Shown: positions 27,745 to 38,863 of the stretch, piece after piece
Layout: each line of letters starts with the position of its first letter
Numbering within the stretch: position 1 is the first letter of the stretch
From: VRUE01 sp963704505
GTDB lineage: Bacteria; Actinomycetota; Thermoleophilia; Solirubrobacterales; 70-9
Reading direction: 5' to 3'
Length of the DNA stretch: 64,000 nt
Assembly: GCA_963704505.1 (NCBI GenBank)
Contig: OY969912.1
Location: 2,294,001-2,358,000 of the forward strand
Position numbers and translations under genes: made by a program
Notes under the pieces: generated by a model
Told to the model about the DNA's origin: nothing
The model's input: the letters and a program-made list of their open reading frames with translations, nothing else
Database searches by the model: none

Positions 27745-28077
27745 CTAACGGCGCAGCAAACTGACTAGCTCAGTTCGCTGCCGCTCCGACAACCCGCCGA
27801 TCGTCTTCGAGGGCGAGATCCGGCACTGATTGAGGATGCGGTTAGCCTTCACCCGGCCGTACTTGGGAACCGCGAGCAGCATGTCGAAGACCTTGGCCGT
27901 CATCACGTAGTCGGGGGGGTCGAGAAGCAGCGAGTGGATGCTCGCCTTGCTCGCTTTGAGGTCCTTCTTGAGCTTGGCGCGGGCGGTACGAATGTCGTTC
28001 GCGCGCTTGAGAGCGTCCATCCTCTGGTCCAGCGACCTCTCGGGGGCCGCGGCGGAGGTCTTGACAGGGGCGCTCAT
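27745..28077 (-). CDS. mihF: Actinobacterial integration host factor (mIHF)
   Basis: A 110-residue nucleoid-associated protein of the actinobacterial IHF family, unrelated to HU/IHF. It contains a helix-two-turn-helix-like core (VMTAKVFDMLLAVPKYGRVKANRIL, shown here in two parts: VMTAKVFDMLLAV and PKYGRVKANRIL) and RISPSKTIGGLSERQR. A good sigma70-like promoter lies immediately upstream, making the mRNA almost leaderless. It precedes gmk-rpoZ-coaBC. Confidence 0.9.
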   Translation of the reverse strand: MSAPVKTSAAAPERSLDQRMDALKRANDIRTARAKLKKDLKASKASIHSLLLDPPDYVMTAKVFDMLLAVPKYGRVKANRILNQCRISPSKTIGGLSERQRTELVSLLRR

Positions 28078-28086
28078 TGGGCGGCG

Positions 28087-28114
28087 AGTATAGCCGCGGC
28101 CTGGTCAGGTGCAA
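28087..28114 (-). promoter_or_regulatory. Promoter of mihF
   Basis: On the minus strand a -35 TTGCAC (28114-28109) and a -10 TATACT (28092-28087) are separated by 16 nt. Only 9 nt separate the -10 from the mihF ATG, so transcription would begin 0-3 nt before the start codon. Confidence 0.7.
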
Positions 28115-28148
28115 GGCCATTTTCCCGAATTCCCGTGAAATTCACCTA

Positions 28149-28165
28149 GACCTCGAGTCGAGGTC
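28149..28165. repeat. Short palindrome between pyrD and mihF
   Basis: GACCTCG-AGT-CGAGGTC is a perfect 7-bp inverted repeat just beyond the pyrD stop (28181). There is no T tract on either side, so it is either a weak 3' hairpin for the pyr operon or a protein-binding site for the mihF promoter 35 nt away. Confidence 0.4.
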
Positions 28166-28180
28166 GAGTATCGGATCGAA

Positions 28181-29050
28181 CTAGGTCCTCGGCGCCGCCG
28201 ACTCGGCGAGCTCTTCGGCCACCCGACGACCGGCGAGCGGGTCGCGGAAGCTCTCGGTACCGACCGCCACGGCGACCGCCCCCGCGTCGAGGAATTCGCG
28301 CGCCGAGGGCCCGTCGCACACCCCTCCCATGCCGACGATCGGCAGCCGGGTGGCCGCGGCGACGGAACGCACCTGGGCGATCGCCACGGGACGCACCGCG
28401 GGGCCCGAGAGACCGCCATGGCCGGCGGCGATCCCGGGCCCGCCGGTCCGCGGATCGATCGCGCCGGCCTTCAGCGTGTTGATCAGCGAGACCGCATCGG
28501 CGCCGCCGGCCTGGGCGGCCACCGCGACCGCGGCGGGGTCGGCCACGTTGGGCGTCAGCTTCACGATCAGCGGCTTGTCGGTCAGTGGGCGGATGGCTTC
28601 CAGCAGCGATGCCGTCTCCGCCGGCTGCTCGCCGACGATCAGGCCGGAGTGGACGTTGGGGCAGGAGACGTTGAGCTCGATCCCGGCGACCTCGGCGCGG
28701 CCCCCGACCCCCTCGAGCAGCGCCGTGAACTCCTCATGGCTGGTGCCCATCACCGAGACGATCAGCGGCACCGGAAGCTCGGCGAGCTGCGGCAGGTCGT
28801 GCTCGACGAACCCGGCCAGTCCCTTGTTCGGGAGGCCGATCGAGTTGATCATCCCGCCGGGGGTCTCCCAGATCCGCCGCGGCTCGTTGCCGACCCGCGG
28901 CTCGGGGGTGATCGTCTTCGAGACGAAGGCGGCGAAGGGGAAGCTCTCGAGCAGGGCGTCGCCGTAGACGCGCCGCGCCGCGATCGCGTCGAAGGTCCCC
29001 GAGGCATTGAGCACCGGATGGGCGAGCTCGATCCCGCAGAGGTCAGGCAT
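28181..29050 (-). CDS. pyrD: Dihydroorotate dehydrogenase, class 1B catalytic subunit
   Basis: Oxidises dihydroorotate to orotate in UMP synthesis. The 289-residue FMN barrel has NASGTFD, IGLPNKG, IELNVSCPNV with the catalytic Cys of class 1 enzymes, VKLTPN and GMGGVCDG. Pairing with pyrK makes it class 1B, using NAD+ through an FAD/2Fe-2S partner. The ATG lies 8 nt inside the end of pyrK. It is the last gene of the operon. Confidence 0.95.
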   Translation of the reverse strand: MPDLCGIELAHPVLNASGTFDAIAARRVYGDALLESFPFAAFVSKTITPEPRVGNEPRRIWETPGGMINSIGLPNKGLAGFVEHDLPQLAELPVPLIVSVMGTSHEEFTALLEGVGGRAEVAGIELNVSCPNVHSGLIVGEQPAETASLLEAIRPLTDKPLIVKLTPNVADPAAVAVAAQAGGADAVSLINTLKAGAIDPRTGGPGIAAGHGGLSGPAVRPVAIAQVRSVAAATRLPIVGMGGVCDGPSAREFLDAGAVAVAVGTESFRDPLAGRRVAEELAESAAPRT

Positions 29051-29866
29051 CGGTGACCGCCGCTATCCGCTCGCCGGCGACGACCGGGCCGTCGACGCAG
29101 AGGCGCATGTAGCCGCCCTCGACGAGGGGGACCGCGCAGCCGAAGCAGGCGCCGAACCCGCAGGCCATCGGCGACTCGAGCGCCAGCTCGCAGGCGGCGC
29201 CGCGCGCCGCGCACATCGCCCGGACCGCCTCGAGCATCGCCGGCGGGCCGCAGGCGTAGACGGCGGCGCTGGCCGCGTCGTCGCCCTCGAGCATCGCCGC
29301 CAGCAGGTCGGTGACGTAGCCGCGCTCGCCGCGGTGGCCGTCGTCGGATGCGAGCCCGATCTGACAATTGGAGAAGAGGTCGTCGAGGCCGCCGCTGTGC
29401 TCGGCGTCGCGGAAGCCGAGCAGGATCTGGGCAGGGGTCCCCCGCTCGGAGAAGCGCCGCCGAAGGAGGGCCAGTGGGGCGATGCCGATCCCGCCGCCGA
29501 CCAGAATCGCCCCGGCGGCTCCCGGCGCGAGCTCCTTCGGTTCGGAGAAGGAGTTGCCGAGCGGCCCGTTGACCCAGACCCCCTCCCCCTCCTCGAGCAG
29601 ACAGAGCCGCTCGGTCCCCGGGCCGACGCCGTCGATCAGGAAGTCGAGGCGGACGCCGCCGCTTTCGGGCCCGGCGTCGGCGACCGAGAGCGCACGGGGC
29701 AGGTACGGGCGTCCTCCCCCCTCCCCCCAGCCGCGCTCGGTGGCGAGCATGTAGAACTGCCCGGCCTGAGGGGTCGGGCCCTCCTCGTCGAGCAGCGAGA
29801 AGACGCGATAGCCGCCCGAGGCCCTGTTTGCGCTCACCGAGAGCAGCCGCCGGCCCAGCGGAGCGC

Positions 29867-29870
<4 letters not shown>
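29043..29870 (-). CDS. pyrK: Dihydroorotate dehydrogenase electron transfer subunit
   Basis: A 275-residue ferredoxin-reductase-like subunit that passes electrons from PyrD to NAD+. It shows the FAD-binding RPYLPRALSVAD region, the NAD motif VGGGIGIAPL and the 2Fe-2S cysteines in MACGFGACFGCAVP and RLCVDGP. ATG overlaps the carB stop (ATGA). Confidence 0.93.
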
Positions 29871-32977
<3,107 letters not shown>

Positions 32978-32980
32978 CGC

Positions 32981-34102
32981 TCACGCCGCCATTCCCAGGA
33001 AGGAGTCGAAGAGGTGGCGGGCATCGTGCGGGCCGGGGCCGGCCTCGGGGTGGTACTGCACGGTCGCCGCGGGAACGTCGCGCAGGGCGAGCCCCTCGAC
33101 CGTGCGGTCGTAGAGGTTGAGGTGGGTCAGCTCGGCGACCCCGAAGTCGGTCTCCCAGCGCACCGGCTCGTCGGACTCGATCCGCGGCTCGCCGCCCGGC
33201 CCCTCGACCGCGAAGCCGTGGTTCTGCGAGGTGATGTCGATGCGGCCGCTCGCCAGATCCTTGACCGGGTGGTTGGCGCCGCGGTGGCCGAAGGGCAGCT
33301 TGAAGGTCTCGAGGCCGACCGCGCGACAGAGCAGCTGGTGGCCGAGGCAGATCCCGAACACCGGCCGCTTGCCGATCAGCTCGCGCACCGTGTCGACGAC
33401 GTAGCCGAGCGCCGCCGGGTCGCCAGGGCCGTTGGCGAGGAAGACGAGGTCCGGGTCCTCGGCGAGCACCGCCTCGGCCGAGGTCGAGCAGGGCAGCAGG
33501 GTCACGCGGCAGTCGCGCTCGCGCAGCTGCCTGACGATGTTCATCTTCACGCCGGTGTCGACGCCGACCACGTGCGGGCCGGCTCCCTCGAAGCGCACGG
33601 GCTCGGGCGGCGTCACCTCGCGGGCCAGGTCGGCGCCCTCCATCGAGGGCTCCGCCGCCACCTGCGCGCGGGCCTCGGACTCGGACATCTCAGCCGGAAA
33701 GATCCCGCCCCGCATCGCCCCGCGGTCGCGGATGTGGCGGACCAGGGCACGGGTGTCGACCCCGTCGACCCCCGGGACGCCGGAGTCGGCCAGCCAGTCG
33801 AGCCAGCCGCCCTCGGCAGTGAAAGAGTCCTCGCTGTTGCGGGCGTCGCGCATGACCACGCCGCGGGCGTTGGCGCGCTCGGACTCCATGGCCGCTGCCG
33901 AGACTCCGTAGTTGCCGATCAGCGGATAGGTGAAGACGATGATCTGACCGGCGTAGGAGGGGTCGGTCACCGACTCTTGGTAGCCGGTCATCGCGGTGTT
34001 GAAGACGACCTCGCCGGTTACCGCGCGCTCGTCGCCGCAGAGCCGCGCCCCGTCGAAACGGGCGCCGTCCTCGAGCAGGACGTAGGCGCCGGCGCCGCTC
34101 AC
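32981..34102 (-). CDS. carA: Carbamoyl-phosphate synthase small subunit (glutaminase)
   Basis: A 373-residue class I glutamine amidotransferase that feeds ammonia to CarB. N-terminal segments VVFNTAMTGYQE and VTDPSYAGQIIVFTYPLIGNYG are present, then the catalytic triad: Cys in FGICLGHQLL and His/Glu in VQYHPEAGPGP. GTG start overlapping the pyrC stop (GTGA); the longer open frame lies inside pyrC. Confidence 0.95.
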   Translation of the reverse strand: MSGAGAYVLLEDGARFDGARLCGDERAVTGEVVFNTAMTGYQESVTDPSYAGQIIVFTYPLIGNYGVSAAAMESERANARGVVMRDARNSEDSFTAEGGWLDWLADSGVPGVDGVDTRALVRHIRDRGAMRGGIFPAEMSESEARAQVAAEPSMEGADLAREVTPPEPVRFEGAGPHVVGVDTGVKMNIVRQLRERDCRVTLLPCSTSAEAVLAEDPDLVFLANGPGDPAALGYVVDTVRELIGKRPVFGICLGHQLLCRAVGLETFKLPFGHRGANHPVKDLASGRIDITSQNHGFAVEGPGGEPRIESDEPVRWETDFGVAELTHLNLYDRTVEGLALRDVPAATVQYHPEAGPGPHDARHLFDSFLGMAA

Positions 34103-35472
34103 GGCGCGACCCCCATCGAGAAGGAGCGCAGGCGGAAGGCGACGTTGCCGCCGGCGACCGTCACCACGACCCGGCCGGTCAGCGTCCGCCCGGCGCACCA
34201 GGAATTCGACGAGCGGCTCTCGTAGCCGTCCTCGCCCACGGTCCACTCGGCCCCCAGGTCGCAGAGTGCGACGTTGGCCTCGCTGCCCGGCTCGAGCGTC
34301 GGGCGCCGCAGGCCGAAGGGCTCGGCACCGCCGGCCAGCCGCTCGACCAGCAGCCCGAGCTCGATCGTTCCGGGCAGGACCAGGTCGGTGTGGACCGAAG
34401 CGAAGGCGGTCTCGAGCCCGGTCACCCCCATCGAGGCACTCTCGAACGGGACTTCCTTTTCCTCGGCGGCGTGCGGGGCGTGATCGGTGGCGATGCAGTC
34501 GATCGTGCCGTCGCGCAGCCCCTCGATCAGCGCCTGGCGGTCGGGCTCGGAGCGCAGCGGCGGGTTCATCTTGAAGCGCACCGGGTCGAGGCTGCGCACC
34601 TCCTCGTCGTTTAAGCAGAGATGGTGGGGCGTCGCCTCGCAGCTGATCAGGACCCCCGCCGCGCGCGCCGCGCGGACCGCATCGACGGACTCGGCCGCGG
34701 ATAGGTGCTGGACGTGGATCCTGCCCCCCTCGTAGGCGGCGATCGCGGCGTCGCGGGCGATCATCGTCGACTCCGAGATCGCCGGAACCCCGGCGAGCCC
34801 GAGCGCCGCCGAGACCGCGCCCTCGTGCATGACGCCCGCCCCGGAGAGCTCCGGATCCTCCTCGTGCAGGGCGATCGTGCCGCCGCTGAGGCGCTGGTAC
34901 TGGAGCGCCCGGCGCATGATCCCGGCGCTCCGGATCGGGAGCCCGTCGTCGGAGAAGCCGAGTGCGCCGGCGCCGCGCAGCTCCGACATCTCGGTCAGCT
35001 CAGCACCGGCCATCCCCTTGGTGACCGTCGCCAGGAAGCCGGTCGGGACCGAGGCGCTCTCACGGGCCGCCTCGCGCAGCGCCTCGACGTCGGCGGCGTT
35101 GGAGACCGGCGGTTCGGTGTTCGCCATCGCGATCACCCCGCAGAAGCCGCCGGCGGCGGCCGATCGGGTTCCGGTTTCGACGTCCTCCTTGTGCTCCTGC
35201 CCGGGGACCCGCAGGTGGACGTGCGGGTCGAAGAAGGCGGGGAATGCGTGCAGGCCGGCGGCGTCGATGACCTCCGAGTCACCCGCCTCGGCGGAGCCGG
35301 GCGCCGCCAGTTCGGCGATACGTCCCTCGCGGATGACGACGTCGTGGGTTCCCTCGATGCCGGCGACCGGGTCGAGCACGCTCGCTTCGCGCAGGATCAG
35401 GTCGGCGGCCGGTGCCGAGCGCGAGTCGAGGGCGTCGCCGAGCTCGGCCGCCGTGCTGGTGTCCGCGCTCAC
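34099..35472 (-). CDS. pyrC: Dihydroorotase
   Basis: A class I dihydroorotase of 457 residues closing carbamoyl aspartate to dihydroorotate. Zinc ligands are in DPHVHLRVPG, and the downstream His/Asp ligands are in IHVQHLSA and ATDHAPH; substrate-binding NTEPP is also seen. A 25-residue N-terminal extension (ADTSTAAELGDAL) precedes the amidohydrolase core. GTG start overlapping pyrB (GTGA). Confidence 0.94.
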   Translation of the reverse strand: MSADTSTAAELGDALDSRSAPAADLILREASVLDPVAGIEGTHDVVIREGRIAELAAPGSAEAGDSEVIDAAGLHAFPAFFDPHVHLRVPGQEHKEDVETGTRSAAAGGFCGVIAMANTEPPVSNAADVEALREAARESASVPTGFLATVTKGMAGAELTEMSELRGAGALGFSDDGLPIRSAGIMRRALQYQRLSGGTIALHEEDPELSGAGVMHEGAVSAALGLAGVPAISESTMIARDAAIAAYEGGRIHVQHLSAAESVDAVRAARAAGVLISCEATPHHLCLNDEEVRSLDPVRFKMNPPLRSEPDRQALIEGLRDGTIDCIATDHAPHAAEEKEVPFESASMGVTGLETAFASVHTDLVLPGTIELGLLVERLAGGAEPFGLRRPTLEPGSEANVALCDLGAEWTVGEDGYESRSSNSWCAGRTLTGRVVVTVAGGNVAFRLRSFSMGVAP

Positions 35473-36437
35473 GCCGAGGTGCCGATCGGGGTCGGGTCCG
35501 CCGGGGCGCCGTCGTCGTGGCCGGCAGGCTCGGTGCGGCCGGCACTCGCGGCCAGCAGCTCGTAGAGGATCGCCATCCGCACGACCAGCCCCGAGGCAAC
35601 CTGCTCGGTGATCAGGCACTGGGGCGAGTCGATCACCTCGCCGGAGAGCTCGACTCCGCGGTTGACCGGCCCTGGGTGCATCAGCAGCTGCCGCGGCCCG
35701 AGCCGCCGCGAGTCGATCTGGAAGCAGGCCGCGTACTCGCGCAGCGAGGGCACGAAGCTCTCCTCCATGCGCTCGAGCTGCATCCGCAGGGCGTAGACGA
35801 CGTCGGCCTCCTCGAGCCGGTCGAGCGAGTGGGTCACCTCGCAGCCGAGCTGCTCGATCCCGCGCGGGATCAGGGTCGGGGGGCCGCAGACGGTGACCTC
35901 GGCGCCCATCGCCCGGAAGGCCATCAGGTTGGAGCGGGCGACCCTGCTGTGCAGGACGTCGCCGACGATCCAGATTCGCCTGCCCTCCAGCGAGCCGAGC
36001 CGGCGGCGCAGCGTGTAGACGTCGAGCAGGGCCTGGCTCGGATGCTCGTGCTTGCCGTCGCCCGCGTTGATGACCGATGCCTCGCTCCAGCCGGCGACCA
36101 GCTGGGCGGCGCCGGCGTGCGGATGACGGATCACGATCGCCGCCGGGTCATAGGCGGAGAGGGTGGCGACCGTGTCCTTCAGCGACTCGCCCTTGTCGAC
36201 CGAGGAGCCGGCCGCCTTGACCGAGACCAGGTCGGCGGAGAGGCGCTTGGCTGCGAGCTCGAAGGAGGAGCTGGTCCGGGTGCTCGACTCGTAGAAGAGC
36301 GTGACGATCGTGCGACCCCGCAGGGTCGGCACCTTCTTGATGTCGCGGCGGCCGACCTCGGCGAAGCTCTCGGCGCGATCGAGGATCTCCTCGATCTGCT
36401 CGCGGCTGAGCTGGTCGATCGCGAGCAGGTGCTTCAC
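35469..36437 (-). CDS. pyrB: Aspartate carbamoyltransferase catalytic subunit
   Basis: Transfers carbamoyl phosphate to aspartate. The 322-residue protein has carbamoyl-phosphate motif FYESSTRTSSSFE, the SVDKGESLKDT loop, RHPHAGAA and HPGPVNRGVEL. A Pro/Asp-rich 25-residue tail is unusual but harmless-looking. No regulatory PyrI subunit is present. GTG start overlapping the pyrR stop (GTGA). Confidence 0.96.
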   Translation of the reverse strand: MKHLLAIDQLSREQIEEILDRAESFAEVGRRDIKKVPTLRGRTIVTLFYESSTRTSSSFELAAKRLSADLVSVKAAGSSVDKGESLKDTVATLSAYDPAAIVIRHPHAGAAQLVAGWSEASVINAGDGKHEHPSQALLDVYTLRRRLGSLEGRRIWIVGDVLHSRVARSNLMAFRAMGAEVTVCGPPTLIPRGIEQLGCEVTHSLDRLEEADVVYALRMQLERMEESFVPSLREYAACFQIDSRRLGPRQLLMHPGPVNRGVELSGEVIDSPQCLITEQVASGLVVRMAILYELLAASAGRTEPAGHDDGAPADPTPIGTSA

Positions 36438-36988
36438 GCGGCCACCCCGGCGGCCTCGGAAATCGTCACCTCGTCGACGCCGTCGCTCTCCTCGAGCCTG
36501 ACGTTGACCCGCTCGTCCTGGGCGGTCGGCAGGTTTTTGCCGACGTAGTCCGGGCGCAGCGGCAGCTCGCGGTGGCCGCGGTCGCAGAGGACCGCCAGCT
36601 GCACCCGCGGCGGCCTGCCGTAGTCGAAGAGCGCGTCGATCGCCGCCCGCACCGTGCGCCCGGTGAAGAGGACATCGTCGACCAGGATCACCGTCCGGTC
36701 GCTGAGGTCGAAATCGATGTGCGAAGCGTGGACGACCGGCTGCGCGGCCGGGGACTTGGCGCCGACGTCGTCGCGGTAGAAGGAGATGTCGATGTCGCCG
36801 ATCGGCAATTCGACCCCGGTCAGCTCACCGAGCAGCGCGTGCAGGCGGCGGGCCAGGATGGCGCCCCGTGTGTGAATGCCGACGATCGCCAGGGCCCCGG
36901 AATCGGGATGCTTCTCGGCGATCTCGTGGGCGATCCGCTTCAGCGTTCGCCGCAGGTCGTCGCGCTTGAGCACGACAGTCTCACTCAC
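36434..36988 (-). CDS. pyrR: Pyrimidine operon regulator / uracil phosphoribosyltransferase
   Basis: A 184-residue PRPP-binding RNA regulator. The PRPP loop VILVDDVLFTGRTVRAA and the RGHRELPLRPDYVGKN segment identify it. PyrR binds a hairpin in pyr leaders when UMP is high. Such a hairpin lies directly upstream and overlaps its own ribosome binding site, so it probably represses translation of this first gene of the pyrR-B-C-carA-carB-K-D operon. GTG start with GGAG 9 nt upstream. Confidence 0.95.
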   Translation of the reverse strand: MSETVVLKRDDLRRTLKRIAHEIAEKHPDSGALAIVGIHTRGAILARRLHALLGELTGVELPIGDIDISFYRDDVGAKSPAAQPVVHASHIDFDLSDRTVILVDDVLFTGRTVRAAIDALFDYGRPPRVQLAVLCDRGHRELPLRPDYVGKNLPTAQDERVNVRLEESDGVDEVTISEAAGVAA

Positions 36989-36997
36989 TTCGTTTTG

Positions 36998-37030
36998 CTC
37001 CTTCCTGGCCTCGCGGGACCGGGTTAAAGG
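36998..37030 (-). promoter_or_regulatory. PyrR-binding RNA element overlapping the pyrR ribosome binding site
   Basis: On the minus strand the leader contains GGTCCCGCGAGGCC, which fits the PyrR-binding loop consensus (ARUCCNGNGAGGYU) apart from the closing pair. It is flanked by CCTT and AAGG that form a lower stem. The 3' strand of this stem is the Shine-Dalgarno sequence AAGGAG of pyrR. UMP-bound PyrR would therefore block translation of the operon's first gene, as proposed for other actinobacteria. No terminator hairpin follows, which argues against attenuation. Confidence 0.85.
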
Positions 37031-37042
37031 ACGATTCGCAGG

Positions 37043-38002
37043 CTAGCAGTCCTCGCGGCGCTCGCGGGTGCCATTGGGGACCAGAACGGGGCCTCCCCGC
37101 TCGGAAAATGGGACCTCGACAAGGTCGAAGTCGCGCGGGGCGACGCAGCCCTCGAAAACCTCCCGCGCCTCCTCGAGAACGGCGCCGACGTGGTAGCGGG
37201 AGGAGATGTGGACGAGCGCGAGCATCTCGACCTCGGCCTCACGGGCGACCGCGGCGGCCTGTCCCACGGTCGAGTGCCCGGTGTCGAGCGCGCGCTGGAC
37301 CTCCTCCTCGGAGAAGCTGGCGTCGTGAACCAACAGCTCGGCGCCATGGGCGGCCTCGACGGTCGCCTGGCAGGGGCCGGTGTCGCCGGTGATCACGATC
37401 GTGCGGCCCGGACGAGCCTCGCCGACCACCTCGGCGGCGCTCACGGGCCCCCCCGCGCCCTGGACCGTCTCGCCGCGCTGCAGGGCGGCGAAGTCCGGCC
37501 CTTCCGGGACGCCCAGGCTCTTGGCGGCCTCGAGGTCGAAGCGACCGGGTCGCTCGTCCTCGACCAGCGCATAGCCGTGCGCCCTGACGCTGTGCTCGAC
37601 CGCGAAGGGGCGGACCTCACCCTCCTCGACCGGGATCGCCTCGCCGGGGTCCAACTCGACCAGCTCGAGCTTGAACCCGATCCGCCCGATCAGCCTCCCG
37701 AGGGTCTTGAAGAGGTCGGTCAGCCCGCGCGGGCCGTAGACGGTGAGCGGCCGCTCGCGGTCGGTGAGGTCATACGTTTTGAGCAGCCCCGGCAGGCCGA
37801 GAAAATGATCGGCGTGGAAGTGGGTCAGGTAGATCGCGTCGACCTGAACGAGGCCGAGCGACTTCTGCAGCTGGCGCTGCGTCCCCTCGCCGCAATCGAA
37901 GAGCAGGCGTTCGCCACCGCGGCTGACCAGCACGCTCGCGGTCGAGCGCCGCGCCGAGGGCACCGCGCCGCCGGTGCCGAGGAATGCGACCGAGAGATCC
38001 AT
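37043..38002 (-). CDS. rnz: Ribonuclease Z
   Basis: A 319-residue metallo-beta-lactamase nuclease that trims tRNA 3' ends. It has FLGTGGAVPSARRSTAS at the N-terminus, the zinc motif THFHADHFLGLPGLL (H61, H63, D65, H66), GDTGP and HISSRYH. It faces the tRNA-Arg gene divergently and lies 54 nt upstream of pyrR on the same strand, so the pyr operon may be cotranscribed with it. Confidence 0.93.
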   Translation of the reverse strand: MDLSVAFLGTGGAVPSARRSTASVLVSRGGERLLFDCGEGTQRQLQKSLGLVQVDAIYLTHFHADHFLGLPGLLKTYDLTDRERPLTVYGPRGLTDLFKTLGRLIGRIGFKLELVELDPGEAIPVEEGEVRPFAVEHSVRAHGYALVEDERPGRFDLEAAKSLGVPEGPDFAALQRGETVQGAGGPVSAAEVVGEARPGRTIVITGDTGPCQATVEAAHGAELLVHDASFSEEEVQRALDTGHSTVGQAAAVAREAEVEMLALVHISSRYHVGAVLEEAREVFEGCVAPRDFDLVEVPFSERGGPVLVPNGTRERREDC

Positions 38003-38024
38003 CGGCCGCGAGCCTACGCGAAGC

Positions 38025-38030
38025 TAGACT
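38025..38030 (+). promoter_or_regulatory. -10 element of the tRNA-Arg gene
   Basis: TAGACT lies 9 nt before the first base of the mature tRNA. No clear -35 hexamer is seen at 17 nt upstream. Confidence 0.45.
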
Positions 38031-38039
38031 GGCCGCTCG

Positions 38040-38113
38040 GCGCCCGTAGCTCAGCTGGATAGAGCGCTTCCCTCCGGAGGAAGAGGTCACAGGTTCGAAT
38101 CCTGTCGGGCGCG
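38040..38113 (+). tRNA. tRNA-Arg(CCG)
   Basis: A full cloverleaf: acceptor GCGCCCG/CGGGCGC, D arm GCTC/GAGC, anticodon stem CTTCC/GGAAG with loop CTCCGGA (anticodon CCG, codon CGG), T arm ACAGG/CCTGT with loop TTCGAAT, and discriminator G. CCA is not encoded. No intron. Confidence 0.97.
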
Positions 38114-38160
38114 TCTCGAGCAGAGCTCTATACGGGCAGGTTCTCGTGCCCGGGGCTGTA

Positions 38161-38199
38161 CTCGGAGTAGATCGGGTGGCGCCCGAGTGCTCTTCCGAG
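38161..38199 (+). other. Nested hairpin in the gap between tRNA-Arg and the pilin-like gene
   Basis: The 38114-38322 gap holds no gene. It does contain an outer 6-bp pair CTCGGA/TCCGAG (38161-38166 with 38194-38199) enclosing TCGGG-TGGCG-CCCGA. It may be part of a structured leader for the pilin gene or of the tRNA 3' end; it does not match a riboswitch I recognise. Confidence 0.35.
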
Positions 38200-38322
38200 C
38201 GGAGCTAGCACCGCAAAAAGGGCACGCTGGACGACGACCGGAGGCTTGACCAGGGCCCCCGGCCGCGACCCAAATCTAAGTTCTGCCTAAAGATCGCTCG
38301 GGTGGCTGCCGATATCCGGTTC

Positions 38323-38760
38323 ATGAAGAGCCGGATACAAAACCTTCGATCGAGCGAGGCCGGGTTCACGCTGATCGAGCTCCTCGTAGTCATGCTCATC
38401 CTCGGCATCCTTGCCGCGATCGCCCTGCCGGCGTTCTTCAACCAGAGGAACAAGGCCGGCGACGCGAAGGCCAAGGAGTACGCGCACAGCGCCCAGGTGG
38501 CGATCGAGACCTACGCCACCGAAAACGGCGGCAGCTACAAAGAAGCCTCGCTTGAAGCGCTGCAAAAAATCGAGCCGACCTTGAACAGCGCAAAAATCAC
38601 AGTGGTCAAAGGTGAACCGAAGGAATATGAACTCTCTTCGGAATCGACCACCGGCAACAAATTCAACATCAAAGATGTCAGCGGAACGATCACATTCCCC
38701 TGCACCACCAAGGGAACTGGTGGCTGCCCTGAAGTTGCGGGCGCAGGGAAGTGGGGCTGA
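38323..38760 (+). CDS. Type IV pilin-like protein (prepilin)
   Basis: A 145-residue class III-signal protein: short basic leader ending in EAG, then FTLIELLVVMLILGILAAIA, the prepilin peptidase site with Glu5 of the mature protein. A small globular domain follows with one Cys pair near the C-terminus (FPCTTKGTGGCPE). ATG at 38323 gives a normal 14-residue leader; GTG at 38302 is possible. No assembly ATPase, platform protein or peptidase gene is nearby, so it must use machinery encoded elsewhere. The hairpin at 38823-38857 ends its transcript. Confidence 0.85.
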   Translation: MKSRIQNLRSSEAGFTLIELLVVMLILGILAAIALPAFFNQRNKAGDAKAKEYAHSAQVAIETYATENGGSYKEASLEALQKIEPTLNSAKITVVKGEPKEYELSSESTTGNKFNIKDVSGTITFPCTTKGTGGCPEVAGAGKWG

Positions 38761-38822
38761 GTCGACCTCCTGGCCCCAGAGGCCATGAGGATCGCTCGCC
38801 CTAGCACGACCGATCAAGAAGT

Positions 38823-38857
38823 AAAACCGCAACTAGACAAGGGTTGTACGGTTTTTT
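38823..38857 (+). terminator. Terminator after the pilin gene, abutting the next start codon
   Basis: AAAACCG-CAAC ... GTTG-TA-CGGTTTT forms an 11-bp interrupted stem with a 9-nt loop, ending in six T (38852-38857). The ATG of the next gene lies only 6 nt further. It can end pilin transcripts or act as an attenuator and translation-blocking hairpin for the downstream gene. Confidence 0.75.
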
Positions 38858-38863
38858 GGTCAA

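Noticed and set aside
28149..28165. Rho-independent terminator of the pyr operon
   Set aside because: The inverted repeat is good but there is no T tract on the minus strand, so it was listed only as a palindrome.
38114..38322. Known riboswitch upstream of the pilin gene
   Set aside because: The region can fold, but neither c-di-GMP-I/II core sequences nor other aptamer blocks I know are present.
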